In this document: in pieces, positions 43,516-52,102 of the stretch
Layout: the number at the start of each line of letters is the position of its first letter
How positions within the stretch are numbered: position 1 is the first letter of the stretch
Source of the DNA: Aureimonas frigidaquae
Lineage (GTDB): Bacteria; Pseudomonadota; Alphaproteobacteria; Rhizobiales; Rhizobiaceae
Direction of reading: 5' to 3'
Assembly: GCF_001463905.1 (NCBI RefSeq)
Contig: NZ_BBWR01000018.1
Coordinates: 182,931-246,930 of the forward strand
Length of the DNA stretch: 64,000 nt
The notes under the pieces: generated by a model
Database searches by the model: none
Seen by the model: only the letters and a program-made list of their open reading frames with translations
Told to the model about the DNA's origin: nothing
Program-made: the position numbers and the translations under genes

Positions 43516-43848
43516 ATGGAAACCGACAAGCAACGCAGCCGCACCTTTGTCAGGATGCGCGGCAACGCCATCGAGGTCTTCGGCCGCAACATTAAGCTGC
43601 CGGCGTCCAGGCCCGCGCGCGTCGCAACGGGCGCGGCCTTCGTCACGGGCGGGGTCTTTAGCTTCCTGCCGGTGCTCGGCCTCTGGATGCTGCCGGTCGG
43701 ACTTCTGATTCTGTCGGTGGACTTCGCCTCCGTCCGGCGCTTCCGCCGCCGGACCACGGTGCGGTGGGGCCGCCGCAACGGCCGCCCCGTGCGCATCGTG
43801 GAAACGCAGATCGAACCGGCCACGACTCCCCCGCGCGACCAGGCATAA
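43516..43848 (+). CDS. Conserved hypothetical protein with a central membrane hairpin
   Basis: The 110-residue protein starts METDKQRSRTFVRMRGNAIE. The middle is hydrophobic (VTGGVFSFLPVLGLWMLPVG and LLILSVDFASVRRFRRR), enough for one or two membrane passes, with strongly basic residues straight after. Similar short proteins are common in Hyphomicrobiales; I know no function. The frame is open further upstream, but ATG 43516 fits the expected N-terminus. It stands between tRNA-Asn and a converging secreted protein. Confidence 0.7.
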   Translation: METDKQRSRTFVRMRGNAIEVFGRNIKLPASRPARVATGAAFVTGGVFSFLPVLGLWMLPVGLLILSVDFASVRRFRRRTTVRWGRRNGRPVRIVETQIEPATTPPRDQA

Positions 43849-43862
43849 GGCCGCGCGCGCCA

Positions 43863-44243
43863 CTACTCGATGGCGTCCGTGATCGCCTCATAAGCCTGAT
43901 CGGCGAAGTCTCCCAGCGCGCCCTTGTCGCTCCGGTAGTCGATTCCCTGGACGACAGAGACGGTCATATCCTCGACGGCAATGCATTGGACGGTGAAGGC
44001 GCCCTCTCCGGCCTGCCCGCCGCTGACGGTCACGAGCTTGCCGGCAACGCTCTGCGTGCCCGCCGTCAGTCCGGCCGACTCGGCCGCCGCCACGACCGCC
44101 GCGCCGCAGGCATCGATACTGAGCTGCCCGGACGGCGTCCGCTCCACATGGTAGGTCAGGTGAAAATCGGCCTCCTGAGCCGCAGCCGGACCCGACAGCA
44201 TGAAACCTCCCACAAGGGCCGCGAAAACAATTAGACGCGCCAT
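43863..44243 (-). CDS. Small secreted hypothetical protein (possibly DUF6180)
   Basis: The 126-residue protein has a clear signal peptide (MARLIVFAALVGGFMLSGPA, cut near AAAQEA). The mature part has two cysteines, in SIDACGAAVVAA and VQCIAVEDMTV, that could form a disulfide. It may belong to a domain of unknown function found in alphaproteobacteria (DUF6180), which I cannot check. No catalytic motif is seen. It converges on the 43516 gene and is divergent from tRNA-Cys. Confidence 0.75.
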   Translation of the reverse strand: MARLIVFAALVGGFMLSGPAAAQEADFHLTYHVERTPSGQLSIDACGAAVVAAAESAGLTAGTQSVAGKLVTVSGGQAGEGAFTVQCIAVEDMTVSVVQGIDYRSDKGALGDFADQAYEAITDAIE

Positions 44244-44326
44244 TCACCAACTCCATCCTTGTTGATCACGGCGTCAACCTAACCAGCACGTGCAGGATGG
44301 CCAAGTAGCGGTCGCGCAATGACCAC

Positions 44327-44355
44327 TTGCGCAGCCTGCGTGGAATCAGTAGGTA
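44327..44355 (+). promoter_or_regulatory. Possible promoter of tRNA-Cys
   Basis: TTGCGC (44327-44332), a 17-base spacer and TAGGTA (44350-44355), about 12 bases before the tRNA. Confidence 0.45.
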
Positions 44356-44367
44356 CAGCGCCGTTGA

Positions 44368-44441
44368 GGCCTCGTGGCGGAGTGGTTACGCAGAGGACTG
44401 CAAATCCTTGCACACCGGTTCGATTCCGGTCGAGGCCTCCA
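44368..44441 (+). tRNA. tRNA-Cys (GCA)
   Basis: A 74-base cloverleaf with encoded CCA. GGCCTCG pairs with CGAGGCC. The anticodon loop CTGCAAA gives GCA. T arm GGTTCGATTCC. Confidence 0.97.
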
Positions 44442-44555
44442 CCGACCTTCCCGAAAAGAGCAGACGAATGAACGCCCCATCCTGGCGGGCGACGTCAGTT
44501 GATTCCCGTTCGGGCGGCGACGGGGCATCCGCGGCCCGATTCCGTTTTGCGCCGA

Positions 44556-44586
44556 TTGCACCCCGCCGCCAGGCCGCGGGGTGCAA
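44556..44586 (-). terminator. Hairpin after the sorbosone-dehydrogenase-like gene
   Basis: An 11-bp perfect stem, TTGCACCCCGC with GCGGGGTGCAA, and a nine-base loop, 15 bases after the stop. No T-run follows on the minus strand. Confidence 0.5.
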
Positions 44587-44600
44587 AGAGGTCGAAAGCC

Positions 44601-45926
44601 TCAGGCGGGGGTGACGCGCCAGATGACGTCGCCGACGTCGTCGGCCATCAGGACGGCGCCGTCCGCGGCCAGGGCCACGCCGACGGGGCGGCCGTAGGAA
44701 TGTTCTTCGTCGGGGGACAGGAAGCCGGTCAGGATATCCCGCGGCAGGCCCACCGGCTTGCCGTTCTCGAAGGCGACGAAGGCCAGCTTGTAGCCCGACA
44801 GGGTGGACCGGTTCCAGGATCCGTGCTGGCCGATCGCCATGCCGGCGGGGAAGCCCGGCAATGTCCCCTCCGGCAGCCAGCAGAGGCCGAGCGAGGCCGT
44901 ATGGCCGCCCAGCGCATAGTCGGGCTGGAGGGCGGAGGCCACCTTTGCGGCATCCTGCGGAACGCGGTCGTCGACGACCCTGTCCCAGTAGCAGTATGGC
45001 CAGCCGTAGAAGCCGCCATCCCGGACCGATGTCAGATAGTCGGGCGGCGTTTCATCGCCGAGCCCGTCCCGCTCGTTGACCACCGTCCAGAGCGTGCCGG
45101 CGGACGGCTCCCACGCCATGCCGACGGGGTTGCGAAGGCCGCCGGCAAACACGCGCGATTGCCCGGTGGCGATATCGTACTCGTGGATACAGGCACGGTT
45201 TTCCTCAGCCGCCATGCCGGCATCGGCGATGTTGCTGAGCGAGCCCACCGCGACATAAAGCTTCGTTCCGTCCGGGCTGGCGATCAGATTGCGCGTCCAG
45301 TGCCCGCCGGGAACGAGGTCCATCAGTTTGCGGCCGGGCCCGCTGCAGCGCGTCGCGCCCGCCTGGTAGGGATAGGCAAGCAGCGCATCGCTGGCGCCGA
45401 CATAGAGCGTGTCGTTCACGAGCGCGATTCCGAAGGGCTGCCGCACCCCTTCCAGATAGGCATGGCTTTCCTCGGCCACGCCGTCGCCATCGGCATCGCG
45501 CAGGAGCGTCACCCGGTTCGGGCTTTTGCCCAGGGCGCGCGCCCGCTTCATGGTGGCCGACATGGCATGGTCGAACAGCGAGCGGGGATTGTCGGGCTCG
45601 CTCATCGATTCGGCGACGAGCACGTCGCCATTCGGAAGGACATGCATATTGCGGGGATGGACCAACCCGCGCGCGAAGGCGTTCACCTTCAGGCCTGCAG
45701 CCGCCTTGGGCTTGTGATCGCCTTCCCAACCCTTGGCGGTGGGCATCTTCAGCGTCGGCACCTTGCCCTGCGGCCTGGCGTTCGGAATCTGAGGGGTCGT
45801 GCCATAGACCGGCGCGAGCCGGCCCTGGCCGGAGTGGCGCAAGGCAATGGCGCCGCGGCCGACAAGGGCGACGAACCGGGCGAAAAGGGTAGGCTCGGTC
45901 ACGGAATGATCTTCCCTTCCTGACAT
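44601..45926 (-). CDS. PQQ-type sugar / L-sorbosone dehydrogenase-like beta-propeller protein
   Basis: The 441-residue protein has the six-bladed propeller pattern of soluble glucose and sorbosone dehydrogenases: NAFARGLVHPRNMHVLPNGD, GVRQPFGIALVNDTLYVG, GGHWTRNLIASPDGTKLYVA and GLRNPVGMAWEPSAGTLWTV, each a blade repeat. The aspartate-rich loop DADGDGVAEE may bind calcium. No signal peptide is obvious; residues 15-30 are only mildly hydrophobic, so its compartment is unclear. Substrate and PQQ dependence are inferred from family only. It is a single gene with a hairpin after it. Confidence 0.82.
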   Translation of the reverse strand: MSGREDHSVTEPTLFARFVALVGRGAIALRHSGQGRLAPVYGTTPQIPNARPQGKVPTLKMPTAKGWEGDHKPKAAAGLKVNAFARGLVHPRNMHVLPNGDVLVAESMSEPDNPRSLFDHAMSATMKRARALGKSPNRVTLLRDADGDGVAEESHAYLEGVRQPFGIALVNDTLYVGASDALLAYPYQAGATRCSGPGRKLMDLVPGGHWTRNLIASPDGTKLYVAVGSLSNIADAGMAAEENRACIHEYDIATGQSRVFAGGLRNPVGMAWEPSAGTLWTVVNERDGLGDETPPDYLTSVRDGGFYGWPYCYWDRVVDDRVPQDAAKVASALQPDYALGGHTASLGLCWLPEGTLPGFPAGMAIGQHGSWNRSTLSGYKLAFVAFENGKPVGLPRDILTGFLSPDEEHSYGRPVGVALAADGAVLMADDVGDVIWRVTPA

Positions 45927-46004
45927 GATGCGAAGGAAAGGGAGCCTAGGATTTTGTCGGCCGCAACACTAGGGCGGGCGGTCAGAATGATGTGGCAAAC
46001 CGGC

Positions 46005-46232
46005 TCACGGCCTGTAGGGCGCCAGCGGACAATCGGCATAAAGGCTGGCATAGGAAACTTCGAAGACGCCGGGCACGGGCTCCGGGAGCTGCTCCTGCCA
46101 CTCCTCGATCACCTCGTTCAGATAGGGGTTCGGATCATCGCTTTCCGGCCAGGCGGAGTTGATTTCGTGGACAGTCTTACCGTCTTTCCTGATCCAGACC
46201 CGGTACAAGCGCAAGGCGATCTCCTCTGACAA
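46005..46232 (-). CDS. Small hypothetical protein
   Basis: The 75-residue product from TTG 46232 starts LSEEIALRLYRVWIRKDGKT and continues with AWPESDDPNPYLNEVIEEWQ. It is acidic, with regular codon use, and reads like real protein, but I do not recognise it. GGAG lies five bases before this TTG; a second TTG at 46289 would give 94 residues. No membrane helix or signal is visible. It is followed after about 80 bases by the sorbosone-dehydrogenase-like gene on the same strand. Confidence 0.5.
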   Translation of the reverse strand: MSEEIALRLYRVWIRKDGKTVHEINSAWPESDDPNPYLNEVIEEWQEQLPEPVPGVFEVSYASLYADCPLAPYRP

Positions 46233-46364
46233 GCATCTCCGGCGAGACTTAAGGCCCGATGGTCCGGCGTAGTTGAACACCCGTTCCAACCCGTCACCTA
46301 ACGCGGCCTCCGGGTCGTTCCCCGCATCCCCTTCGTAACGCTAATGCGTTGATGACGGCGCCAC

Positions 46365-46415
46365 AACCAATTGTTGTGTAATCCAATCTACTAAAACCAA
46401 TCGTTGCTTATCAAT
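46365..46415. repeat. Repeated CCAAT motifs upstream of the TSUP gene
   Basis: AACCAATTGTTG (46365-46376) and AACCAATCGTTG (46395-46406) are two 12-base copies exactly 30 bases apart. A further CCAAT lies at 46383 and TCAAT at 46411, giving a spacing of 14 to 16 bases. The stretch is much poorer in GC than its surroundings. It looks like a multi-site operator for the exporter gene or leader ORF downstream. Confidence 0.4.
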
Positions 46416-46483
46416 CACACGGGGCGCGGGTCCACTGCCTATGCAGGGCGCGCAGCCCGGGATGCGGGTAAGGAGCCGCGCAA

Positions 46484-46549
46484 ATGCTGATTGCCTCTGC
46501 ACGAAACAACAGGTTTGATCAGCACCTATGGACCCTGCCTATCCTCTGA
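46484..46549 (+). CDS. Possible 21-residue leader ORF overlapping the TSUP start
   Basis: ATG 46484 has AAGGAG seven to eight bases before it, a better ribosome site than that of the TSUP gene. It encodes 21 residues beginning MLIASARNNRFDQHLW and ends inside the TSUP gene, 22 bases after its ATG. It could couple translation of the exporter. It could equally be chance. Confidence 0.35.
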   Translation: MLIASARNNRFDQHLWTLPIL

Positions 46550-47274
46550 TCGTCGGCGTGACGGCCACATTCTTCCTTGCCGGAATCGTAAAGGGCGTCA
46601 CCGGCATGGGCCTGCCCACGGTGGCCATGGCGCTTCTGGGGTCCATGCTCGGTCCGCTGGCGGCAGCCATGCTGCTGCTTGTCCCGAGCCTCGTCACCAA
46701 TCTGTGGCAGCTTTTCGCCGGCCCGCGGTTCCTGCCGATCGCCGCCCGCCTCTGGCCGATGATGGTGGCGATTCTTGTGGGTACGGTCATCGGCGCGCAG
46801 ATCCTGACCCGGGGCGACACGCAAGCGACGACAGCCGCCCTCGGCATCGCCCTTTGCCTCTATGCGCTCGTGACCCTGTTCTGGCGGCCCGTGACGGTGC
46901 CGCTACGGCTGGAACCGGTCGCGACGCCCTTGGTCGGCCTCGTCACCGGGCTTATCACCGGGGCGACCGGCGTCTTCGTCATTCCCGCAGTTCCCTATCT
47001 TCAGTCACTCGGACTGCCGCGAGACGATCTGATCCAGGCGCTCGGCCTGTCCTTCACCACCTCCACCATCGCCCTGGCGCTCGGCCTGCAATGGCATGGC
47101 GGTATCGGCTCGGAAGGCCTTGTTGCATCGTGCCTCGCCGTCGCGCCGGCGCTTCTCGGCATGTGGGCGGGCCAGGCTCTGCGGGTTCGCATCAGCCAGG
47201 CAGCCTTCCGCCGTGTCTTCCTGATCTTCCTGCTCCTGCTCGGCATGGACATGGCCGCCAGGCCACTCTGGTGA
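46528..47274 (+). CDS. TSUP family permease (TauE/SafE-like)
   Basis: The 248-residue protein has about eight membrane segments and the two half-repeats of the TSUP family. The first opens LAGIVKGVTGMGLPTVAMAL, the second LVGLVTGLITGATGVFVIPA. The family exports sulfite, sulfoacetate and related anions. A taurine locus lies 11 kb downstream, but there is no link to it other than theme. No in-frame start exists upstream of 46528 because a stop lies four codons before it; the ribosome site is weak and a leader ORF overlaps. Confidence 0.9.
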   Translation: MDPAYPLIVGVTATFFLAGIVKGVTGMGLPTVAMALLGSMLGPLAAAMLLLVPSLVTNLWQLFAGPRFLPIAARLWPMMVAILVGTVIGAQILTRGDTQATTAALGIALCLYALVTLFWRPVTVPLRLEPVATPLVGLVTGLITGATGVFVIPAVPYLQSLGLPRDDLIQALGLSFTTSTIALALGLQWHGGIGSEGLVASCLAVAPALLGMWAGQALRVRISQAAFRRVFLIFLLLLGMDMAARPLW

Positions 47275-47366
47275 CGGCAGGCTACGCCCTGCCCGGCCGT
47301 CAACACGCCCGGCCGGCAGAATAGCGCCCGCGGCGGTCCGCGCGGTCGGCAGCGCAACCGCAAACT

Positions 47367-47389
47367 CATATGGAATTTTTACGCCCATC
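47367..47389 (+). promoter_or_regulatory. Candidate KdpE operator before the kdp operon
   Basis: The AT-rich stretch with GGAATTTTTACGCCCATC resembles the E. coli KdpE target (a T-run followed by ACACCCC). It lies about 40-60 bases before the first small ORF. The match is by eye and rests on one known site. Confidence 0.3.
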
Positions 47390-47427
47390 CGCGCGAGTTG
47401 AGGTGCGTTCCCGAAAGGAGGGTTCGC

Positions 47428-47511
47428 ATGTCCGACATTCTGTACCTTGCCGTCGCGCTCGGCTTCTTCGCCATCATCGCCGCCTATGTCCGCTGGGCGG
47501 AGCGGAGCTGA
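47428..47511 (+). CDS. 27-residue membrane micro-protein preceding kdpF
   Basis: ATG 47428 has a very strong AAAGGAGG site. The product reads MSDILYLAVALGFFAIIAAY followed by VRWAERS: one membrane helix and a short charged tail. It differs from KdpF, which starts five bases after its stop. Similar tiny ORFs occur before kdpF in other alphaproteobacteria, as I recall, but no function is known. An accessory peptide of the Kdp pump is the natural guess. Confidence 0.65.
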   Translation: MSDILYLAVALGFFAIIAAYVRWAERS

Positions 47512-47516
47512 TCCTC

Positions 47517-47603
47517 ATGTTCGACCTCGTCCTTGGCGGCGCCGTCGCGCTGGCCCTCTGCGTCTACCTGCTCTTCGCCCTCGTCGCGCCCGAGCGCTTC
47601 TGA
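47517..47603 (+). CDS. kdpF: Potassium-transporting ATPase subunit KdpF
   Basis: KdpF is a single-helix peptide that stabilises the KdpABC pump. The 28 residues begin MFDLVLGGAVALALCVYLLF and end in ALVAPERF, the normal family ending (L.pErF). It lies between the 27-residue ORF and kdpA, 31 bases before the latter. Confidence 0.9.
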   Translation: MFDLVLGGAVALALCVYLLFALVAPERF

Positions 47604-47634
47604 CGCGTCCCGACCCAATTGAAAGGCGAATGCC

Positions 47635-49344
47635 ATGACCATCGTCGGCTGGCTTCAGATACTCGTGACCCTTCTGGCCGTTCTGGCCTGCTCCGTACCG
47701 CTGGGCGCCTTGATGGCGCGTGTCTTTTCCGGTGAGCGGACATTCCTGTCGCCGCTTCTGGCACCCCTCGAGCGGGGCCTGTACCGGCTCGCCGGCATCG
47801 ATCCCGGGCGTGAGCAGAGCTGGGCAGGCTACACGCTCGCCATGCTTGCCTTCAACGCCTGCGGCTTTCTCCTGCTGTATGCCCTCCTGCGGACCCAGGG
47901 GCAGCTTCCGTTGAACCCGCAGGGCTTTACCGGCCTTGCGCCAGACCTCGCCTTCAACACCGCCGCATCCTTCGTCACCAACACGAACTGGCAGAATTAC
48001 GGGGGCGAAACGACGATGAGCCATCTGTCCCAGATGGCCGGACTGACGGTTCAGAACTTCCTGTCGGCCGCCACGGGCATGGCCCTCGCCCTTGCGCTCG
48101 TCCGGGCACTATCGCGATCCGGCGCGGCGACGGTCGGCAATTTCTTCACCGATATGACGCGCGCAACACTCTATATCCTGCTGCCGCTGGCGATCCTCAC
48201 CGGCATCGCCCAGGTCGCCATGGGGACACCGCAGAGTTTTGCTGCCAGTACGACGGTCACCACGCTGGAAGGTGGCGAGCAGACGCTGGCGCTCGGTCCC
48301 GTTGCATCGCAACTGGCCATCAAGCAGCTCGGCACCAATGGCGGTGGCTTCTACAACGCCAACTCCGCCCACCCTTACGAAAACCCCTCGCCGCTCGCCA
48401 ACAGCCTGACCATCTGGCAGATGCTGGTCGTCTCGACCGCCTTCGTCTTCATGTTCGGCCATCTCGTGCGCGACAGGCGGCAGGGCACGGCGATCCTGTG
48501 TGTCATAGCCCTGCTTCTTCTGTCAGGCATCGCAATCGCCTATTGGGCGGAGGCTGTTGGAACCCCCGTCCTTGCGGCAGCGGGGCTGGATCCGGCCGGC
48601 GGGAATATGGAAGGCAAGGAAGTGCGGTTCGGCATTGCCGGCTCCGCCTTCTTCGCCGCGGTCACGACCGGCCTTTCGGACGGCGCGGTCAACGCCATGC
48701 ACGGCTCCTTCACGCCGATCGGCGGCATGGTCCCGATGGTGCTCATCATGCTCGGGGAGATCCTGCCCGGCGGCGTAGGCTCCGGCCTCTACGGCATCCT
48801 CGTTATCGCCATCGTCGCCGTCTTCGTGGCTGGGCTCATGGTCGGCCGCACGCCGGAATATCTCGGCAAGAAGATCGAGGCGAAGGAGATGAAGATGGCG
48901 ATCCTCGCCATCCTGGTCCTGCCGGTCGCGATCTTGGGCTTTTCCAGCGTGTCCGCCGTGCTGCCGGCCGCTCTCTCGGCGCTCGGCAATGGTGGCCCGC
49001 ACGGACTTTCGGAAATTTACTATGCCTACAGTTCGGCCGCCGGCAACAACGGCTCGGCTTTTGGCGGCCTGTCGGGCAACACGCCCTGGTGGAACACGAC
49101 GCTGGGCCTCGCCATGCTGATCGGCCGCTTCGCCTATATCGTACCCGTCATGGCCATCGCCGGCTCGCTCGTCGGCAAGACGAAGCTCGCCCCGTCCTCC
49201 GGCACCTTCCCGACGCATGGACCGCTCTTCGTCGGCCTGATGGCGGGGATCATCCTCATCCTCGGCGGGCTGCAATTCTTTCCCGCGCTTGCCCTCGGGC
49301 CCATCGCCGAACAGGTCCAGATGCTGGCCGGCAAGACCTTCTGA
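47635..49344 (+). CDS. kdpA: Potassium-transporting ATPase subunit KdpA
   Basis: KdpA is the K+-selective channel-like subunit of the high-affinity Kdp pump in the inner membrane. The 569-residue protein has about ten helices and four degenerate selectivity-filter loops: [60 protein letters not shown] and [20 protein letters not shown]. All carry the expected glycines. Operon order kdpF-A-B-C-D-E is complete. Confidence 0.97.
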   Translation: MTIVGWLQILVTLLAVLACSVPLGALMARVFSGERTFLSPLLAPLERGLYRLAGIDPGREQSWAGYTLAMLAFNACGFLLLYALLRTQGQLPLNPQGFTGLAPDLAFNTAASFVTNTNWQNYGGETTMSHLSQMAGLTVQNFLSAATGMALALALVRALSRSGAATVGNFFTDMTRATLYILLPLAILTGIAQVAMGTPQSFAASTTVTTLEGGEQTLALGPVASQLAIKQLGTNGGGFYNANSAHPYENPSPLANSLTIWQMLVVSTAFVFMFGHLVRDRRQGTAILCVIALLLLSGIAIAYWAEAVGTPVLAAAGLDPAGGNMEGKEVRFGIAGSAFFAAVTTGLSDGAVNAMHGSFTPIGGMVPMVLIMLGEILPGGVGSGLYGILVIAIVAVFVAGLMVGRTPEYLGKKIEAKEMKMAILAILVLPVAILGFSSVSAVLPAALSALGNGGPHGLSEIYYAYSSAAGNNGSAFGGLSGNTPWWNTTLGLAMLIGRFAYIVPVMAIAGSLVGKTKLAPSSGTFPTHGPLFVGLMAGIILILGGLQFFPALALGPIAEQVQMLAGKTF

Positions 49345-49395
49345 GCGCCGCCGCACCGGCGCCATCCACCCTCTTTCTTTTCAAGGAATCCGTCC

Positions 49396-51450
49396 ATGGC
49401 TGCCAAAGCCAGATCCACGACGCTGCGCCCCGAGCTCCTTGCAAACGCGGCCTTCGATGCGCTTCGCAAGCTCAACCCGGCCTCTTTGATGCGCAACCCG
49501 GTGATCTTCGTCACCGAGGTGGTCGCCATCGTGGTCTCCATCCTCTTCCTGCGGGATGTCGCCGCCGGGAACCCGCTCGGCTTCTCGGGCCAGATCACGG
49601 CATGGCTGTGGTTCACCGTCCTCTTCGCCAATTTCGCCGAGGCCATCGCCGAAGGTCGTGGCCGCGCACAGGCCGACAGCCTGCGCCGCACACGAACGGA
49701 CACCGTGGCCAACCGATTGCCGGACCCGGCCGATACGACGCGGTTCGAGCCCGTATCTGCGCTGGCGCTGAGCGTGGGCGATCATGTCCTTGTGCGGTCC
49801 GGTGAACTGATCCCGGGCGACGGGGAGATCGTCAACGGCATCGCCTCCGTCAACGAGGCCGCGGTGACGGGTGAATCCGCCCCCGTCATCCGCGAGTCGG
49901 GGGGCGACCGATCCGCCGTTACGGGCGGGACGACGGTCGTGTCCGACTGGCTGGTCATTCGCATCACCGCGGCGCCGGGCTCGTCCTTTCTGGACCGCAT
50001 GATTGCACTGGTGGAAGGCGCGGAACGCCAGAAGACGCCGAACGAGCTGGCGCTGACCATCCTCCTCGTCGGCATGACGCTGATCTTCCTGGTCGCCGTG
50101 GTCACGCTGGCGGGCTTTTCGGCTTACAGTCAGGCGGCCATTTCCGTACCGATCCTGGTGGCGCTACTCGTCACCTTGATCCCCACGACCATCGGCGGGC
50201 TCCTGTCGGCCATCGGCATCGCCGGCATGGACCGGCTGATCCGGCACAATGTGCTTGCCATGTCCGGCAAGGCCGTCGAAGCCGCGGGAGACGTCGATAC
50301 GCTGCTGCTCGACAAGACGGGGACCATCACCTTCGGCAACCGCATGGCCGCAGAGATCGTGCCCGTGCCCGGCATAGGGGAGATGGAGGCGGCGCATCTG
50401 GCGGTCGAAGCCTCTCTGGCCGACGAAACGGCCGAAGGGCGCTCCATCCTGACGCTTTCGCGCGACAGGTACGGCGTCGACCTGCCCGAGGAGGGGCTTT
50501 GCGGAGGCGTGCCCATCCCCTTTTCGGCAGCCACCCGCCTGTCCGGCGTGGATATGGACGGACGGCGCATCCGCAAAGGCGCGGTGGACGCCATCCGCGC
50601 CTTCGTGGCCGACAGCGCCGGGCACCAGGTCGAGCCGCCATCCGCCTTCATGGCCAATGTCGAGCGCATCGCCCGCTCGGGCGGCACACCGCTCGGCCTG
50701 GCCGAAGGCGGCCGGTATATCGGGGTCGTGCACCTGAAGGACGTGGTCAAGCCGGACATCAAGGAACGCTTCGCCCAGTTGCGTCGCATGGGCATTCGCA
50801 CCGTCATGGTCACGGGCGACAACGCCGTGACGGCGGCGGCCATCGCCTCCGAAGCGGGTGTGGATGATTTCATCGCCGAAGCGACCCCCCAGGACAAGCT
50901 CAGCTACATCCGGAACGAGCAGCGCCAAGGGCGGCTCGTCGCCATGTGCGGCGACGGCACGAACGACGCACCCGCTTTGGCGCAGGCGGATGTCGGTGTG
51001 GCCATGCAGACGGGCACGCAGGCCGCGCGCGAAGCGGGAAACATGGTCGATCTGGACAGTGACCCGACCAAGCTGATCGAGATCGTGGGGATCGGCAAGC
51101 AACTCCTGATGACGCGCGGCGCGCTCACGACCTTCTCCATCGCCAACGATGTCGCGAAGTATTTCGCCATCATCCCGGCGCTGTTCATCGCCGCCATTCC
51201 AGAGCTCGGCGTCCTGAACGTCATGGGCCTGGCCACGCCGCAGAGCGCCATCCTGTCGGCGGTGATCTTCAACGCGCTGATCATCATCGCCCTGATTCCG
51301 CTGGCGCTGGCCGGCGTCGCCTACCGTCCGGCGGCGGCGGCAAGCGTCCTGCGGCGCAACCTCCTGATCTTTGGGCTGGGCGGGATCGCGGTGCCCTTCG
51401 TCGGCATCAAGCTGATCGACATGGCCGTGTCCGCACTCGGCCTCGCCTGA
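49396..51450 (+). CDS. kdpB: Potassium-transporting ATPase ATP-binding subunit KdpB
   Basis: KdpB is the P-type ATPase subunit that powers the pump. The 684-residue protein has the actuator motif [14 protein letters not shown] (the serine of TGES is the inhibitory phosphorylation site in E. coli), the phosphorylated aspartate in [14 protein letters not shown] (about 305), [15 protein letters not shown] and the hinge [20 protein letters not shown]. All catalytic residues are present. It follows kdpA after about 50 bases. Confidence 0.97.
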   Translation: MAAKARSTTLRPELLANAAFDALRKLNPASLMRNPVIFVTEVVAIVVSILFLRDVAAGNPLGFSGQITAWLWFTVLFANFAEAIAEGRGRAQADSLRRTRTDTVANRLPDPADTTRFEPVSALALSVGDHVLVRSGELIPGDGEIVNGIASVNEAAVTGESAPVIRESGGDRSAVTGGTTVVSDWLVIRITAAPGSSFLDRMIALVEGAERQKTPNELALTILLVGMTLIFLVAVVTLAGFSAYSQAAISVPILVALLVTLIPTTIGGLLSAIGIAGMDRLIRHNVLAMSGKAVEAAGDVDTLLLDKTGTITFGNRMAAEIVPVPGIGEMEAAHLAVEASLADETAEGRSILTLSRDRYGVDLPEEGLCGGVPIPFSAATRLSGVDMDGRRIRKGAVDAIRAFVADSAGHQVEPPSAFMANVERIARSGGTPLGLAEGGRYIGVVHLKDVVKPDIKERFAQLRRMGIRTVMVTGDNAVTAAAIASEAGVDDFIAEATPQDKLSYIRNEQRQGRLVAMCGDGTNDAPALAQADVGVAMQTGTQAAREAGNMVDLDSDPTKLIEIVGIGKQLLMTRGALTTFSIANDVAKYFAIIPALFIAAIPELGVLNVMGLATPQSAILSAVIFNALIIIALIPLALAGVAYRPAAAASVLRRNLLIFGLGGIAVPFVGIKLIDMAVSALGLA

Positions 51451-51472
51451 AACCTCTTTCGGAGCACCATCC

Positions 51473-52048
51473 ATGCTTTCGCAACTTCGTCCGGCGGCAA
51501 CGCTGCTGGCTCTCTTCACCCTTCTGCTGGGGCTCGCCTATCCCGCAGCCATGACCGAACTGGCGCAGGCGACGATGCCCTATCAGGCCAATGGCAGCAT
51601 CGTGCTGCGGGATGGCGAACCGGTGGGATCGAGCATCGTGGGACAGGCCTTCGCCACCCCGCAATACCTGCATCCGCGCCTCTCGGCGGCCGGGCAGGGT
51701 TACGACGCCTCCGCCTCCGGCGGCACCAACCTTGCGCCGACCAGCGCCAAGCTGGCCGCGCGGCTGACTGGCGACGGCGCAGCCCTCAGCGCAGAAACGG
51801 GCGCGACCCTCCTCCCCGCCGACGCGGTGACGGCGTCGGGCAGCGGGCTGGACCCCGATATCTCGCCTGCCTATGCGCAGCTTCAGGCGCCCCGTATCGC
51901 GCAGGCGCGTGGATTGACGGTGGATGCGGTGCGCGCCATCCTTGATCGGGCCACGAGCGGGCGCACCTTCGGCATATTGGGGGAGCCGCGCGTCAACGTT
52001 TTGCAGGCTAACCTCGCGCTCGACACCGCCGCACCGCTTGCGCGCTGA
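51473..52048 (+). CDS. kdpC: Potassium-transporting ATPase subunit KdpC
   Basis: KdpC is a single-pass subunit that supports ATP binding by KdpB. The 191-residue protein has one N-terminal helix (TLLALFTLLLGLAYPAAMTE) and the family motifs VGQAFATPQYLHPRLSAAG and LTVDAVRAILDRATSGRTFG, then ends in the usual EPRVNVLQANLALD. It lies 22 bases after kdpB and 54 before kdpD. Confidence 0.96.
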   Translation: MLSQLRPAATLLALFTLLLGLAYPAAMTELAQATMPYQANGSIVLRDGEPVGSSIVGQAFATPQYLHPRLSAAGQGYDASASGGTNLAPTSAKLAARLTGDGAALSAETGATLLPADAVTASGSGLDPDISPAYAQLQAPRIAQARGLTVDAVRAILDRATSGRTFGILGEPRVNVLQANLALDTAAPLAR

Positions 52049-52102
52049 TGCGCCCCGCAAATTCACGGAAAGTCCGCGCCGCTCCATGAGATACTCCAGA
52101 TC

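Noticed and set aside
46491..47324. 277-codon plus-strand frame over the TSUP gene
   Set aside because: Arginine-rich and without hydrophobic order. The TSUP frame shows the two family repeats and is the real gene.
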